Origin: Crocodylus rhombifer
Lineage: Eukaryota; Chordata; Crocodylia; Crocodylidae
Length of the DNA stretch: 64,000 nucleotides
Reading direction: 5' to 3'
Assembly: GCA_038503035.1 (NCBI GenBank)
Contig: JAVSML010020808.1
Location: 366,542-430,541, forward strand
The stretch's first letter is position 1. Each line of letters begins with the position of its first letter. This document shows, in pieces, positions 48,568-58,651 of the stretch. The translations under genes and the position numbers were made by a program. Under the pieces are notes generated by a model, which saw nothing but the letters and a program-made list of their open reading frames with translations, searched no databases and was not told the origin of the DNA.

Positions 48568-49379
48568 TAGGTTCTGTGTGAAACACCATCATTTCATTTT
48601 GACATCCGTTTCACCATTTCAAAGGGACAGCGTTTCGTTTAGTTTCAAAGCACTGTCCCATTTCAGTTCATTGAAACTGTCTCGCTGTTTTGACTTATGA
48701 CGTTTTGCCCATAGGCTATAATGGGGAATCATGAAAATGCCTAAAACGTTGTCATTTGTTGCCTGATTCAGATGCAAATTGCAGTGATGGTACCCCCTTT
48801 TGAGGGCATGAAGACTGCCAAGTTTCAAGGAGGTAGGTGCAGAAGTTTCTCAGAAACTGCACCTCTGAGTCTTGAAAGCAAAATTTGCTGGCAGAGGCAG
48901 CCTCCTGCCATCTGGCACGCAGACCTGAGGGTTCGCACCCCCAAGAGGGCTGCGGGGCTGTGCCACACTCCTCCCGGGAGTGTGGGGCCTTGGATCTGCA
49001 CTGGATGACAGGAGGCTGCCATTGCCGCCTGGGATGGGCACTGGGTGCAGCCTGCACCCAGTGCTGGGGAAGACAGATGCTGTTGCCAGCCACAGGCAGC
49101 AGTGGCAGCCTCCTGTCATCTGGGTTCAGATTCGCTGGGCTGAGCTACGTGGGGCTGCAGAGCCACTCAGAGAGTAGCCCTGGCTCTCCCCTGCTGCCCG
49201 CCACCAGGCTGCTTCAGAACTCGAAACGTTGCAAAACTTTCAAAACGTTTCGAGTGCCCTCATTTTGTTTTGAAGCTGTGTCAAAGCTTTTTGTTTCGTT
49301 TCGATTTCACTGTTTTGAGCTCAAAACGCATCAAAACAGCTTCGAAATGAAACACTTGGTAAAATTTTGCATAACCCTA
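48568..49379. mobile_element. hAT-like element, 812 bp, TTCGAAACG-rich arms, 8 bp target duplication
   Basis: Begins TAGGTTCTGTGTGAAACACC and ends, on the complement, TAGGGTTATGCAAAATTTTA. The flanks CAGGGCAT (48560-48567) and CAGGGGAT (49380-49387) match at 7 of 8, a good hAT-type duplication. Both arms consist of TTTCGTTT/AAACGAAA-type iterations (for example CGTTTCGTTTAGTTTC on the left and TTTGTTTCGTTTCG on the right). The centre (48890-49200) is GC-rich, with CCTGTCATCTG-type repeats in both orientations. A 194-codon open frame over it is not a transposase. Confidence 0.82.
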
Positions 49380-49757
49380 CAGGGGATGTACCATAGATGG
49401 AATGAAAAATTATGCAAAATATCAATAAGCGTGCTAGATGAGTGTACCAGTGAAGTTAAGCCAGCATAGAACTGGGCATCTTAAACAGGAATTTTTGGTG
49501 ACCAACTTTAGTCACAAATCACCTTATTTTCTGAGATGTTGAGCAAATATGACTGGTTTCTTGACCCTAGTTACATTTGGTGAATGTTAACTGTGAAACT
49601 AGCTGACTCGGTATATGAATTCAGTCAGTTAATGACAAATATTTTGGTGTATATAATAATTTTAAAGGCAAACACTTCTTAAAGGCTGGAGCATCAGTTA
49701 AGCTACAATAAGAGAAATGAACAAAAAAAATACAGTGTTTTTCTGAGAGAACAGCTA

Positions 49758-49870
49758 CTGTATTTACTTGACAAGGTTTTTGCTCCCCAATAAACATGGG
49801 GAAAAAAAGTCTTTCATCTTATATTTGCATGTAAAGAAGCATCATTAAATATAATGTCTATCATTAAACT
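49758..49870 (+). mobile_element. mariner-like terminal segment (left end)
   Basis: Starts CTGTATTTACTTGACAAGG directly after TA (49756-49757), with an inner hairpin CCCCAATAAACATGGGG and a TCATCTTATATTTGC block. The mirrored end CTGCATTTACTCAATTATAA lies on the complement at 53905. It may be the outer boundary of the nest containing the U1-headed SINEs. Confidence 0.5.
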
Positions 49871-49947
49871 GCAACCAAAAGCAGCATGGGCTCATTAATG
49901 GAAACTAATTATGAAGATGATTAAATGCCGCCAACACTGAACATGAC

Positions 49948-50113
49948 TGTAAAACACATGGGCTAGATACCATGATCGACGAGTTGGTACTCCCAGAGTA
50001 CGGCCTGTCCCTTGCACTGTGGGCAGGCTGACCCCTGCAAGTTTCTCTGAATGCGGGAAACTGGACTGCACGATTTTGTGGCAATGAGAGATTGCATTCA
50101 TGCTTCCCTTCTG
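49948..50113 (+). pseudogene. U1 snRNA-derived sequence (SINE head)
   Basis: The segment keeps most of U1 in colinear order, but the U1 5' splice-site recognition sequence (ACUUACCUG) is unrecognisable and the Sm-site region is altered (ATTTTGTGG). It is therefore not a functional snRNA gene. The shared body downstream shows that it is the head of a SINE rather than a solitary processed pseudogene. Confidence 0.8.
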
Positions 50114-50393
50114 GCTTATTCCTTGGCTTTTTGGCCAAGTGAGAGCAGGGACCATCTGAACCCCAAGGCCTCTGGGCTTAGGGCTTACAGGTAGGATGCC
50201 TGCCACAGATTTAGGAAGTATTCAAAGCCAAGACTGATGGGGCTGGGAGACAGAATACTTGCCTGGTGCTAGAGCCACGTAGTTTTGAATGACTGAGCTC
50301 TGCTCAGTTGAAATTTGGAACTTGACTATTGGGCTTTGCCCAGTATAATGCAGAACTGACTTGACCCTTGAAACAATTTTTTTCTAAAAAAAA
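49948..50393 (+). mobile_element. SINE with U1 snRNA-derived head and U2-like segment (SINEU type), copy 1
   Basis: Positions 49948-50113 align with nearly the whole U1 snRNA: AGATACCATGATC (stem-loop I), TTGCACT and CTGACCCCTGC in the middle, TGCGGGAAACTGGACTGCA, then ATTTTGTGGCAATGAGAGA and GCTTCCCTTCTG at the 3' end. Directly after it, CTTGGCTTTTTGGCCAAG resembles the 5' part of U2 (GGCCUUUUGGCUAAG). A ~250 bp body follows, shared with copy 2 at 53085-53444, including CTCTGGGCTT and AGGTAGGATGCC. It ends in an A-rich tail at 50380-50393. The 5' ~20 nt of U1 are eroded. Such U1/U2-headed SINEs are known from crocodilians and are thought to be mobilised by a Tx1-type LINE. Confidence 0.88.
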
Positions 50394-50834
50394 GGGGAAT
50401 CTTTGACAAGGACAGATTAGTGCACCCCATCTGAATAAGATATATGCTAATGCCCATTGTGTGCTGTACCAATTCTTTTTCATGATATGGTGAGCCACCC
50501 TATTGACTATATTTTGACTTCCTCTTCACTCCCACAGCTGAGCTGCACCTTTCTTTCCCATTTCCAACGATTCCCATTTCTTCAGCAGGCTTAAATATCT
50601 GGCAAACATCATCAAATGGTGTCCCAAATAGTTCACCCAGTTCACCGCCCCCCTTCTCCCCCTCCCCCCCCACCAGAAGCTTCTGCCTCGCAGAGTCTTC
50701 TGGGCTAGGACCTTGGGGCTGTTTGTGCCTCCTTGCTCCCTAGGGAAATTGAAGGCGGGGGGAGGAGGGAGGCAGGGGAAGGCTGCAGGGATCACCCTAG
50801 TCTTTGGTGCTGGTATGGCTGCTTCTGAGTCCTG

Positions 50835-51334
50835 TGGTCTGGCTATGCATCTAGGAGCCATGTGGTGCAGGAGTGGCTGGCGGGCAGGCAGGAGAGCAGT
50901 GAAAGTGGCAGTGGGGGGTGGGGAGGGGGAAGTGGCAGTGAGTGGGTGCACAGAGTGCAGCAACAGCTGGGTGGGAGCTTGTGGCCCACACCAGTGTCCT
51001 GGGGTCAGCGCCTGCAGGGCCCCGAGTGGGGTGGCAGGAGCGTGGGGCCTGGGCTGGCAGAGGCTCTGGAGCCATGCTGGCTCCCCCTCTCTCTGCTGGT
51101 GCAGCCTGGCCCGGCTCCATTGAGCCCTGCTGGCCCGGGCCCTGCTCTCCTGCCCTGGGCCCTGCCAGCGCTGGCTCTGGGACACTGCATGGGCCCTATG
51201 CTCCCGACCAGCAGTCACTGCGGTCCACATGCCCATTTGCTGCCACTCCTCCTTCCGCCACTGCTTTCAATGCTTCCCTGCCTGCCCTCCAGCTGCTCCT
51301 GTACCACGTGGCTCCTGGCTGCATGACTGGACCA
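50835..51334. mobile_element. 500 bp GC-rich foldback (long inverted repeat)
   Basis: The two halves are imperfect reverse complements along their full length. The outer arm AGGAGCCATGTGGTGCAGGA (left) corresponds to AGGAGCCACGTGGTACAGGA (complement of the right). Pairing continues through GGGCAGGCAGG and the GGCCCA/GTGTCC segments to GGAGCC at the centre near 51095. Each arm is ~245-260 bp with almost no spacer. The long open frames here (up to 236 codons, both strands) are products of GC composition. No coding domain was recognised; the element class is unknown. Confidence 0.75.
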
Positions 51335-51520
51335 TGGGAGCACAAGACCCACAGTGGTACCCTGGGGCCGGGAGTGGGAGGGTGCGAGTGTATGTGCCTC
51401 TGTGCAATGAGGGAGGGACAGAGTGTGTGTGTACAATGAAGGAGGGAGGGACAGAGTGTGTGTGTGTTTTCATAGGGAGAGTCCCACATGCACACCCCAC
51501 CATATACATGACTCACACCT
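51335..51520. repeat. GTGTGTGT/GGGAGGGACAGAG short repeats
   Basis: GGGAGGGACAGAGTGTGTGT occurs twice (51411-51430 and ~51445-51465), a short imperfect tandem duplication next to the foldback. Confidence 0.6.
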
Positions 51521-52432
51521 GTCATATTGAATATAATATTTTGAATTCTTGTAATAACTGCCCCTTAGCCAGTTTAGACAAAAAGGCAAGGTTCATCTTC
51601 TTATCTAGGCTGTTGCTTGCTTTTCCTGGCCCTGCAACAAGTTTATTTAAAGGCCTTAGGTTTTCAATCTTATCTTTAGAGGTCTTTAACAAGTTAACCC
51701 AAGAACAAGAAAAGCGTCCCTTAGGTAAACATTCTGAGAGATCAAACCCTAGAAGCTTTTGAAAGGGGGTTGGGAAAGATGGGTCACCGCAGTGTTGTGG
51801 AAAATCTCCCAAAAGCAAGATTAAGATAAACTGAGTAGTCAGCGGACAAATTCTGTTGTGGAAGACAAACTGACCACCCTGCAAAAAATCTGTTGAGTAA
51901 GATCTGAGCCCAATTTGGGAATAGTGACAAGTTTGGGCAGGAGGGGCCCATGGCAGCAACTCACCCAATGAAAACTGTAACCTACAGTCCCAATTTGGAG
52001 GTAACCTCATTTGCAGAAGACCGAAGGAAGAATCACAAGTGTAGGCTGGATCAGACTGATCACCTACCACCCTGTCTGTGAACAAGAACTCCTGTTCACG
52101 CTGAAGCCACAGAGTGCCCGAGTGGGACCGAAGGAAGGGGACTTGTTCCTATCAATGCTGAGACCAACTCTAAAACCATAACTAAAGAATGAAAGTATAT
52201 CTGGGGATTTGGTTTCTCAGAATTCTAGGATTGTAAGTATCTGTATTTGTAATACTAATTTTTATAGCATTGTTTGGGAAGGAAGTGTGTTCGGAGCATT
52301 GTTTTTAATATATGTAGTTATTGTGTTTTTAATGTTTGTGGTATTTCTTAAAGCTAAGCAGTGTTATATGCGTAGTAAGGAGTTTTAATACACATATTAA
52401 AGGAATAAAAACCGTAATCATTGTGAAAACAA
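51521..52432. mobile_element. unclassified ~0.9 kb segment, possibly a solo LTR
   Basis: The segment could run from TGTCATATTG to GAAAACAAACA, with an AATAAA at ~52406-52411 about 25 bp before the end, as in an LTR. No target duplication or primer site was found, so the call is weak. On the minus strand an uninterrupted 187-codon frame (51522-52085) spans most of it. I recognise no domain there, and it may be chance. Confidence 0.3.
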
Positions 52433-52539
52433 ACAGGGCTCAACCTCACCCCACCAGTGTACTATTTTGAACCAATATATCGTGTGGGACTTCTCTCTAT
52501 GCTGTAAACCCATAAGAGGCAACACCCTCCCTCGCACTG

Positions 52540-52690
52540 CCATACACACAGACCCCTCAAACCCCATACCCAAACACCACATATCCACGTACACCTCCAC
52601 ATACTTCCTCACCTTACACCCCACATACCCACACTCCCACTGCCCCCCACAAACCTATACCCCCCATACCTCTCACCACCCCCACAATAT
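52540..52690. repeat. CA/CCC-rich low-complexity tract
   Basis: Imperfect iterations of CCCCACATACC, CACACC and CCCATACC with almost no G on the plus strand. Strong strand asymmetry. Confidence 0.8.
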
Positions 52691-52842
52691 ACAAAAGTAA
52701 GACTTCATTTTAAGAGGTGCAATCACCTTTGTGTACACTACACAAATGCATGTAAATAAGAACAAAAATATTTTTGGGGATCAAATTAATGAAGGTTGTA
52801 GTTGTTCAATTTTTAGAATATAACTTGGTATTTTTCTGGTTC

Positions 52843-53059
52843 CAAGACAGCAAAACCTCTTGCTGAAAGGAGTACTTCTGGGGGCAAGGGGCGAGACTTC
52901 TGGTGGCAAAGGTCAGTGGCTAGAGGGCGGGGTTTTTGGTTACAAGGTGGCAACCAGGGGGTGGAGCACCTGTCAAGGACCAGGAATACCCATGTGGCCC
53001 TCGACAGCTTGCCAAATTTTGGTAAGTGGCCCTCCTCCGGAAATAATTGCCCGTCCCTG
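52843..53059. mobile_element. hAT-like fragment, second copy of the 1-209 repeat
   Basis: Matches 1-209: GTACTTC, GCGAGACTTCTGG, CCACATGGG on the complement and the terminal CAGGGACGGGCAATTATTTC (complement of 53040-53059). The right end abuts the target duplication of the U1-headed SINE at 53063. The left end is not defined. Confidence 0.7.
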
Positions 53060-53084
53060 GTTTATACTATTTATAAGTAGGTAC

Positions 53085-53444
53085 TTACCTTGCAGGGGAG
53101 ATACTGTGGTGAATCAGGTGGTTTTCCTAGTTGCAGGGGAAAACCACTTTCTTGGCAGGGGGTAAGGCATAGGTAGTCTTCCACTTCAAGGAAATGAGAG
53201 ACTCCTTTCTAGCTTATTTCTGTGGCCATATGGCTGAGCTCCATGGCATCCACACCCCAAGTCTCTGGGCTTGGACCTGCACCTAGGATGCCCACCAAAG
53301 GATCTGGAAGCATCTGAAGCCCCTGGTCGGGGTGGAGGATGTTTGCTGGTAGTAAGTTCACATTTGGTTCTTGACTGACTCACGGATTTGAAATTGATTT
53401 GGCTGAATTGACTTGAAACACAAAAAATTTTCCTTAAAAAAGTG
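53085..53444 (+). mobile_element. SINE with U1-derived head (SINEU type), copy 2, with 22 bp target duplication
   Basis: The head ACTTACCTTGCAGGGGAGAT starts inside the end of the target duplication and equals the U1 5' end (ACUUACCUGGCAGGGGAGAU), followed by AGGTGGTTTTCC. The U1 middle is missing and replaced by GGGGAAAACCAC, the complement of that stem, so the head now folds on itself. A U1 3' remnant (GGAAATGAGAGACT), a U2-like GGCCATATGGCTGAG, the shared body and an A-rich end follow. The 22-mers at 53063-53084 and 53445-53466 (TATACTATTTATAAG... and TATACTATATATAAG...) differ at one position, marking a target-primed insertion that reached the 5' end of the RNA. Confidence 0.88.
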
Positions 53445-53466
53445 TATACTATATATAAGTAGGTAC

Positions 53467-54596
53467 AAAAGTGCTGCTTAACTATGTTTATGGAGTGTGT
53501 GTGCTAAAACTTGCAGCAGTTTCAAAAGAGGCAAAATGAATCAATTCTGGATAAACTAAGTCTATGGATGCCTGTGGTAACTTTATACAAATTACTGCCA
53601 GCATGTTTACTTTAAAGTCAGTGTTTTCAAATTTGGCACTCCCATGTGCTCAGGGAAAGCAGGACTGAACAGTAAGACTCGGGGGGGCCTGCAGGGGGAA
53701 GAAGTTGGAGGGGGGCAGAGGGTAAGGGAGCTACTTGACTTCCCAGTGTTATTTTTCCTGTTGTAGTGGTGGGAAGGAGACAAATTCACGACAAACCTCC
53801 AATAATTAGATTCTATACCTAGAGAATTATAACAAATTTATACATTTTCATATATAGAATATAATTATTGTGGGGAGGGCTCATCTTATAATTGAGTAAA
53901 TGCAGTAAATAATATTAGATATGGAAACCCTGCAAGTGAGGATACTGTTGACCTGCATTTGTATCAAGACCTTGTTATTTAGCAGAATGTAAAAATGTTT
54001 CCTTCAATCTGTCACAGCTCTTAAAATCTTATACCCCAGCTCGTGGTGAACAACCAGACAAGCTAGAACCACGTTAGCAGATAGGGGAGGCCAAAAAAGT
54101 GAGTAGGTGAGAGAAATGTACATATGTAATGTGGGCAAGAGGAATAGCACAGTGCCACAGATCATTTAAATGATTCTTAAGGTCAGGCCATCTTTTTATT
54201 GGTATTTCTCCCTAGGGCTTTGTATCTTAATGGGACAATTCATGATGCCTGTAACTACAGATCACAGTAACTCTTGCTACTTAGTTATCCATTATTATAA
54301 ATATTACTTCTATAAAATAGGTCAAAGTAAATATAGATAACTCATATTACTTTAGGTGACTGTAATTAAGATGCCATCAAATAAAAATTATAATGAATGA
54401 ACCTTAGATGCTGTTTTATGATTTGATGATGATAAGACAGAATGCTGTGCTTATTTATATCCTTGCCTTTCATTTGAGGAACTTGGTGTGTTTTAGAGCT
54501 ACCTGGACACTGTTGTAGGAAATCCTGCATCCTGGGGTAGGATCTTGGGCGAAAGCACTCGGTTGTGGTTTAACTGCTTACACTGAAGTCAACACT
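53467..54596. other. intergenic with mariner-like right end at 53905
   Basis: The stretch 53874-53905, on the complement CTGCATTTACTCAATTATAA then GATGAGCCCTCCCC, mirrors the terminal segment at 49758, and is followed by TA (53906-53907). The rest, to 54596, holds nothing I recognise. Confidence 0.45.
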
Positions 54597-54874
54597 CAGT
54601 GGGTGCATTTACTTGAGACGCTGACTACTCAGTAGCCTGATACTAATGCTCAGTAATGGTGCATGACAAAAACAGTGACGCAGTGCTTCTGTGGAGTAGT
54701 ATTAGGCTACTGCGCAGTAGCATCACAAAAAAGTAATTTGCCAGTGCTACTGCATAGTAACTCAGGTTACTGCACACTTATTTAGTACGTGTTTATACAG
54801 AATTTATTTATACATGTACTAAATAAATGCTGAGTAACCACTGCACAGTAGCATCTTATGTAGATCTGGCCAGG
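54597..54874. mobile_element. MITE-like foldback, second copy of the 28.1 kb family
   Basis: Begins CAGTGGGTGCATTTACTTGA. The interior hairpin pairs CAGTAGCCTGATACTAATG with the complement of GTAGTATTAGGCTACTG, and CTACTGCGCAGTAGC is shared with the 28.1 kb copy. The right end near CTTATGTAGATCTGGCC is less well preserved. Confidence 0.7.
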
Positions 54875-55669
54875 ATTGGCCTATCTTTACTCTCATTAAT
54901 ATCAATACTATTGTATTGAATGGGAGCAGTGTTACACCAATACTGGGAGCTTTTGAAAATCTTTCTTGTCCCTCTTCCAATCACAAGAACTCATTCTCTT
55001 CTAAGGTAATAGGCAGAACTATGGAGCAAGCACTATCAGGTGGCACGTGCAAGTACTTTTTTTACATAGTGCTTAATTAACCCATGACCATAGGACATTA
55101 TAGAGGTTATATTATTTTGTAGAGAACAGATCCATTGTGGGGCTAGTAAACAAGTCAGGGATGTAATTTCAAGCTTAGGCCATCCCTAAACATATGACTG
55201 CTGCTAACTGGTAGCATCTGAAAGATCTGGGTTTTTTATGCTCTACCTTTGTCATCTGCTACTTGTCTCTGCGGGAGATGTGACAATGAGTTAGATGGAC
55301 CTTTGCTCAAGAATGGTAGTTCTTACGTAAAGTTCATTTAATTTTTCCAGCAAGTGATGCCATGAGACAGTGTAGCTGAGCACTCTCTTTTGATCATTCA
55401 CCAGATTTCTGCCATGAGATCTAGTTGCTAGGACCACTGGTTTTTAAATTTCTGGCATGCAAACAGAACCCAGGCACTGCCCCTATCTTAGGATCTTAGC
55501 TATAAACCCTGCTTGCTCATCCTCTCTCAACTCCTCTTCTACTTGCCTGCTAGATGGAACATGTGGTCCAGCTGCTTGTTCCCAGAATCCAGTCCTAACT
55601 CTTCAGATGCCCTGTATCTTTTAAACACACGCTTCCTGGAGTCCCACTAAAGGCATGAGTGTTGGGATT
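54875..55669. other. intergenic with an L3-type 3' end remnant
   Basis: GAGTTAGATGGACCTTTGCT followed by AGAATGGTAGTTCTTACG (55270-55327) matches the usual L3/CR1 3' end (gctagatggacctttggtctgacccagtatggcagttcttatg). The rest is featureless. Confidence 0.5.
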
Positions 55670-57895
55670 TCATAGAATCATAGAATCATAGAAGTCGGGT
55701 CGGAAGGGACCTTGTAGATCTTCAAGTCTGACCCCCCTGCCTGGGCAGGAGAAAAACTGGAATCAAATGACTCCAGCCAGATAGGCATCAAGCCTCTTCT
55801 TAAAGACCCCCAGGGTAGGAGTCAGCACCACTTCCCATGGAAGTTGGTTCCAGATCCTATCCGTCCTAACTGTGAAGTAGTTCTTATGGATGTCTAATCT
55901 AAAGCTACTCTCCAACAACTTATGTCTGTTATTCCTTGTTATGCCAGGGGGTGCTAGGGGAAACAAGGTCTCTCCCAAACCCTTCTGGTCCCCCCTAGTG
56001 AGTTTATAGGTGGTGCCAGGTCTCCCTTCAGCCTTCTCTTGTGAAGGCTGAACAGGTTCAGATCCCGCAGTCTCTCATTGTAGGGTCTGCCCTGTTGTCC
56101 CAGGATCATGCGGGTGGCCCTCCTCTGGACCCTCTTAATGTTGTCCACATCCCTCCTGAAATGGAGCACACAGAACTGGACACAGTACTCCAGCTGTGGC
56201 CTGACCAGTGTCGCACAGAGAGGGAGGATCACCTCCTTGGTCCTACTTGAGATGCACCTGTGAATGCATGACAAGGTCCGGTTGGCCCTGCCAAGCGTGA
56301 CCTCGCATTGTCGGCCCATGTTCATCTTGGAGTCAATAATGACTCCAAGATCCTTTTCTGCCTATGTGCTCCTAAGAAGGGCATTTCCCATCTTATAAGT
56401 GTGCTGCTGGTTATTACTGCCCAAGTGCAGCACCCTGCACTTGTCAGTATTGAAACGCATCCTGTTTTTGTCAGCCTACCCCTGTAACCTATCCAGATCT
56501 TGCTGCAGTCTTTCCCTCCCTACTAGCGTGCTCACCTCACCCCAAATGTTGGTATCATCAGCAAGTTTAAACAGGTTGCTTTCACCCCATCGTCCAAGTC
56601 GCTGAAAAAAAATTGAACAGCACGGGCCCAAGGACCGAGCCCTGGGGGACTCCACTGCCCACTTCCCCCCAGGTCCAATATGACCTGTCCACCACCACCC
56701 TTCAGTATGACCCTTCAGCCAATCTGCAATCCATCTGACTGTGTAGGCATCAATGTCACAGTCGCCTAATTTTTTAATGAGGATGGGGTGGAGACGGTGT
56801 CAAAGGCCTTGCTGAAGTACAGAAAGGCTACGTCCATGGCGACACCTGCATCCAATGCTTTTGTGACCTGATCATAAAAGGCAATCAGGTTGGTCTGACG
56901 TGACCTGCCCCTAATGAAATCATGCTGGTTGCCCTTGAGCATCATCCCTGAAGACGGCCCATCGCAGATGTGCTCCTTGAGGATCTTCTCAAAGAGTTTC
57001 CCTAGGATGGAGGTAAGACTAACGGGCCTATATTTGCCTGGGTCCTCCCTCCTCCCTTTTTTAAAGATGGGGACCACGTTGGCTATCTTCCAATCATCTG
57101 GCACCTGGTCTGAGCACCATGAGTGCTCATAAAGCCATGCCAAGGGCTCTGCAAAAACCCCTGCTAGCTCCCTCAACACCCTAGGGTGGAGAGCATCTGG
57201 ACCTGCCAGTTTGAACACATCCAGCCCCTCCAGAAGCTCTCTAACCTGGTCCTCCCCAACCTGTGGTCTGGAGACATTCCCCTCGAGTCCGTCTTGCATC
57301 ACGATGGGGAAGTCCTGGTCCCTGCACAAGAAAACAGGTAAAGAATTGGTTAAAGAGGTCTGCTTTCTCCTCTGGCGCAACCACCAGATTGCCCAGCGGA
57401 TCTTGCAGGGGCCCCACTTTTCCTGGTGCCTTCTTCATCCTCCCTATATATTTGAAAAAGCACTTTTTATTATCTTTGATCTTGGATGCTAGTCCTAGCT
57501 CTATGTCCACCTTAGCTTTCCTGACAGCTCCCCTACAGGCCCGAGCAGAGGAGGTATACTCCTCTTTGGAGATAGCACCCCCCTTCCACCGGGTGCACGC
57601 TGCCTTTTTGGCAGTCAGGCATTTCCAGACGTCCTTGGTCAGCCAGGGGGGCTTTCAGGCACTCCTGTCCCCCTTGCTTTTTGTTGGGATGGTCACCCCT
57701 TGGGCCCTGAGTATTGTCTCCTAAGGAATGACCACTCATCTTGGGCACTGAGTTCCCCTGCCCTAAAGAACTCCAGCGCCTCTCCCACTAATTTCCTCAA
57801 CTCGTTGAAGTTGGCCCTCTAGAAATCTAGGTCGACCGCCTCGCTGCAGGCCCTTGACACCCTGCGCTGGATCTGCCTCAGCTGTGCTGTACCCT
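55670..57895 (-). mobile_element. CR1 LINE, longest copy in the window, minus strand
   Basis: From right to left: a linker ahead of the polymerase (CFFKYIGRMKKAPGKVGPLQ, ADLFNQFFT), then a 204-codon open frame (57380-56766). That frame has LEGLDVFKLAGPDALHPRVL, WKIANVVPIFKKGRREDPGK, YRPVSLTSILGKLFEKILKE, RSRQTNLIAFYDQVTKALD and the motif A block FSKAFDTVS. A short decayed part follows with KLADDTNIWG (FADD changed to LADD; both Asp kept) near 56555. The C-terminal domain (MNMGRQCEVTLGRANRTLSC, KRVQRRATRMILGQQGRPYN, RLDAYLAGVI) and a 3' tail of ATAGAATCATAG repeats complete it. Several frameshifts; the endonuclease is missing. Confidence 0.95.
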
Positions 57896-57988
57896 CTGCC
57901 CCACTTACCTTAGGGGGAATCAGCTGTTGCTGCCCCTGCTGCTGTCTCCTCTGCAGCTGCTGCCTCTACCGCCGAGGTAAGGGGGTAT

Positions 57989-58005
57989 GTGTGTGTGTGT
58001 GTGTG
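57989..58005 (+). repeat. (TG)n microsatellite
   Basis: About eight TG units, just beyond the 5' end of the CR1 copy and a CTG-rich patch (57920-57965). Confidence 0.9.
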
Positions 58006-58651
58006 GCACATGTGCGCCCTGCTCCCTCTGCTCCTGCTCCCCAACTGATTTACAGTTTAGTTTTCAGGAACCAGGGGATACCTATGAGCAAGCAGGCTTT
58101 CAAGGAATTTCTGAACATACCATCTTTACATAAAAAAATAAGAAATACTGATAATTTAGAAAGCAACAAGCTTCCTGAATGCAGTGCACTTGATACTAGC
58201 TCACCCATCCCTTGATGTCAGTCTGTGCTAAGACAGGAAGCCCGTGATTTGTCCTGTTCAGATTTCATTGACTGCTGCTAAACAAGGTCCCCTCCAATAC
58301 AGAACCTTATCCACCCCTTTCCTTCTGCTATATGATACTTCCTTGGGTGTTGTCTCCTAGGGCATTCTTTTTTGAGTCCAGGGAGTACAATTTCTTTGTT
58401 TCTTGTCTCTTGGTCAGGTTGCTGATATTTCTCTTTTTTTCCCACTTCATGCCTACTTTTAGCAAAAGGAGAATGGTTCTTCCCTTAGCTTGATTGCCCT
58501 AATGAGTCAGCTTGAATACATGTTCAACAACCTTGCAAGAGATAATGGTTCCAAAGGAAGAGACAATCTGGCTGGAAACTGTACCTTTAAGAGTCTCTTG
58601 GAAGAGCCAAGTGAAACCCATGGTTGTTTTTGTGCAGAGGTTCATGTTACA
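58006..58651. other. intergenic, nothing recognised
   Basis: No exon, RNA gene or named repeat seen. Confidence 0.5.

Noticed and set aside
48885..49469. 194-codon plus-strand open frame
   Set aside because: It spans the core and right arm of the hAT-like element at 48568-49379 and reads low-complexity arm sequence at its C-terminus.
49948..50113. Functional U1 snRNA gene
   Set aside because: The 5' splice-site pairing sequence is lost, the Sm site is altered, and the unit continues into a shared SINE body.
50526..51762. Open frames of 136-236 codons on both strands
   Set aside because: They run through the GC-rich 500 bp foldback, where both strands stay open because the halves are complementary. 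No protein domain is visible.
57263..57724. 153-codon plus-strand open frame
   Set aside because: Antisense shadow of the minus-strand CR1 linker region.
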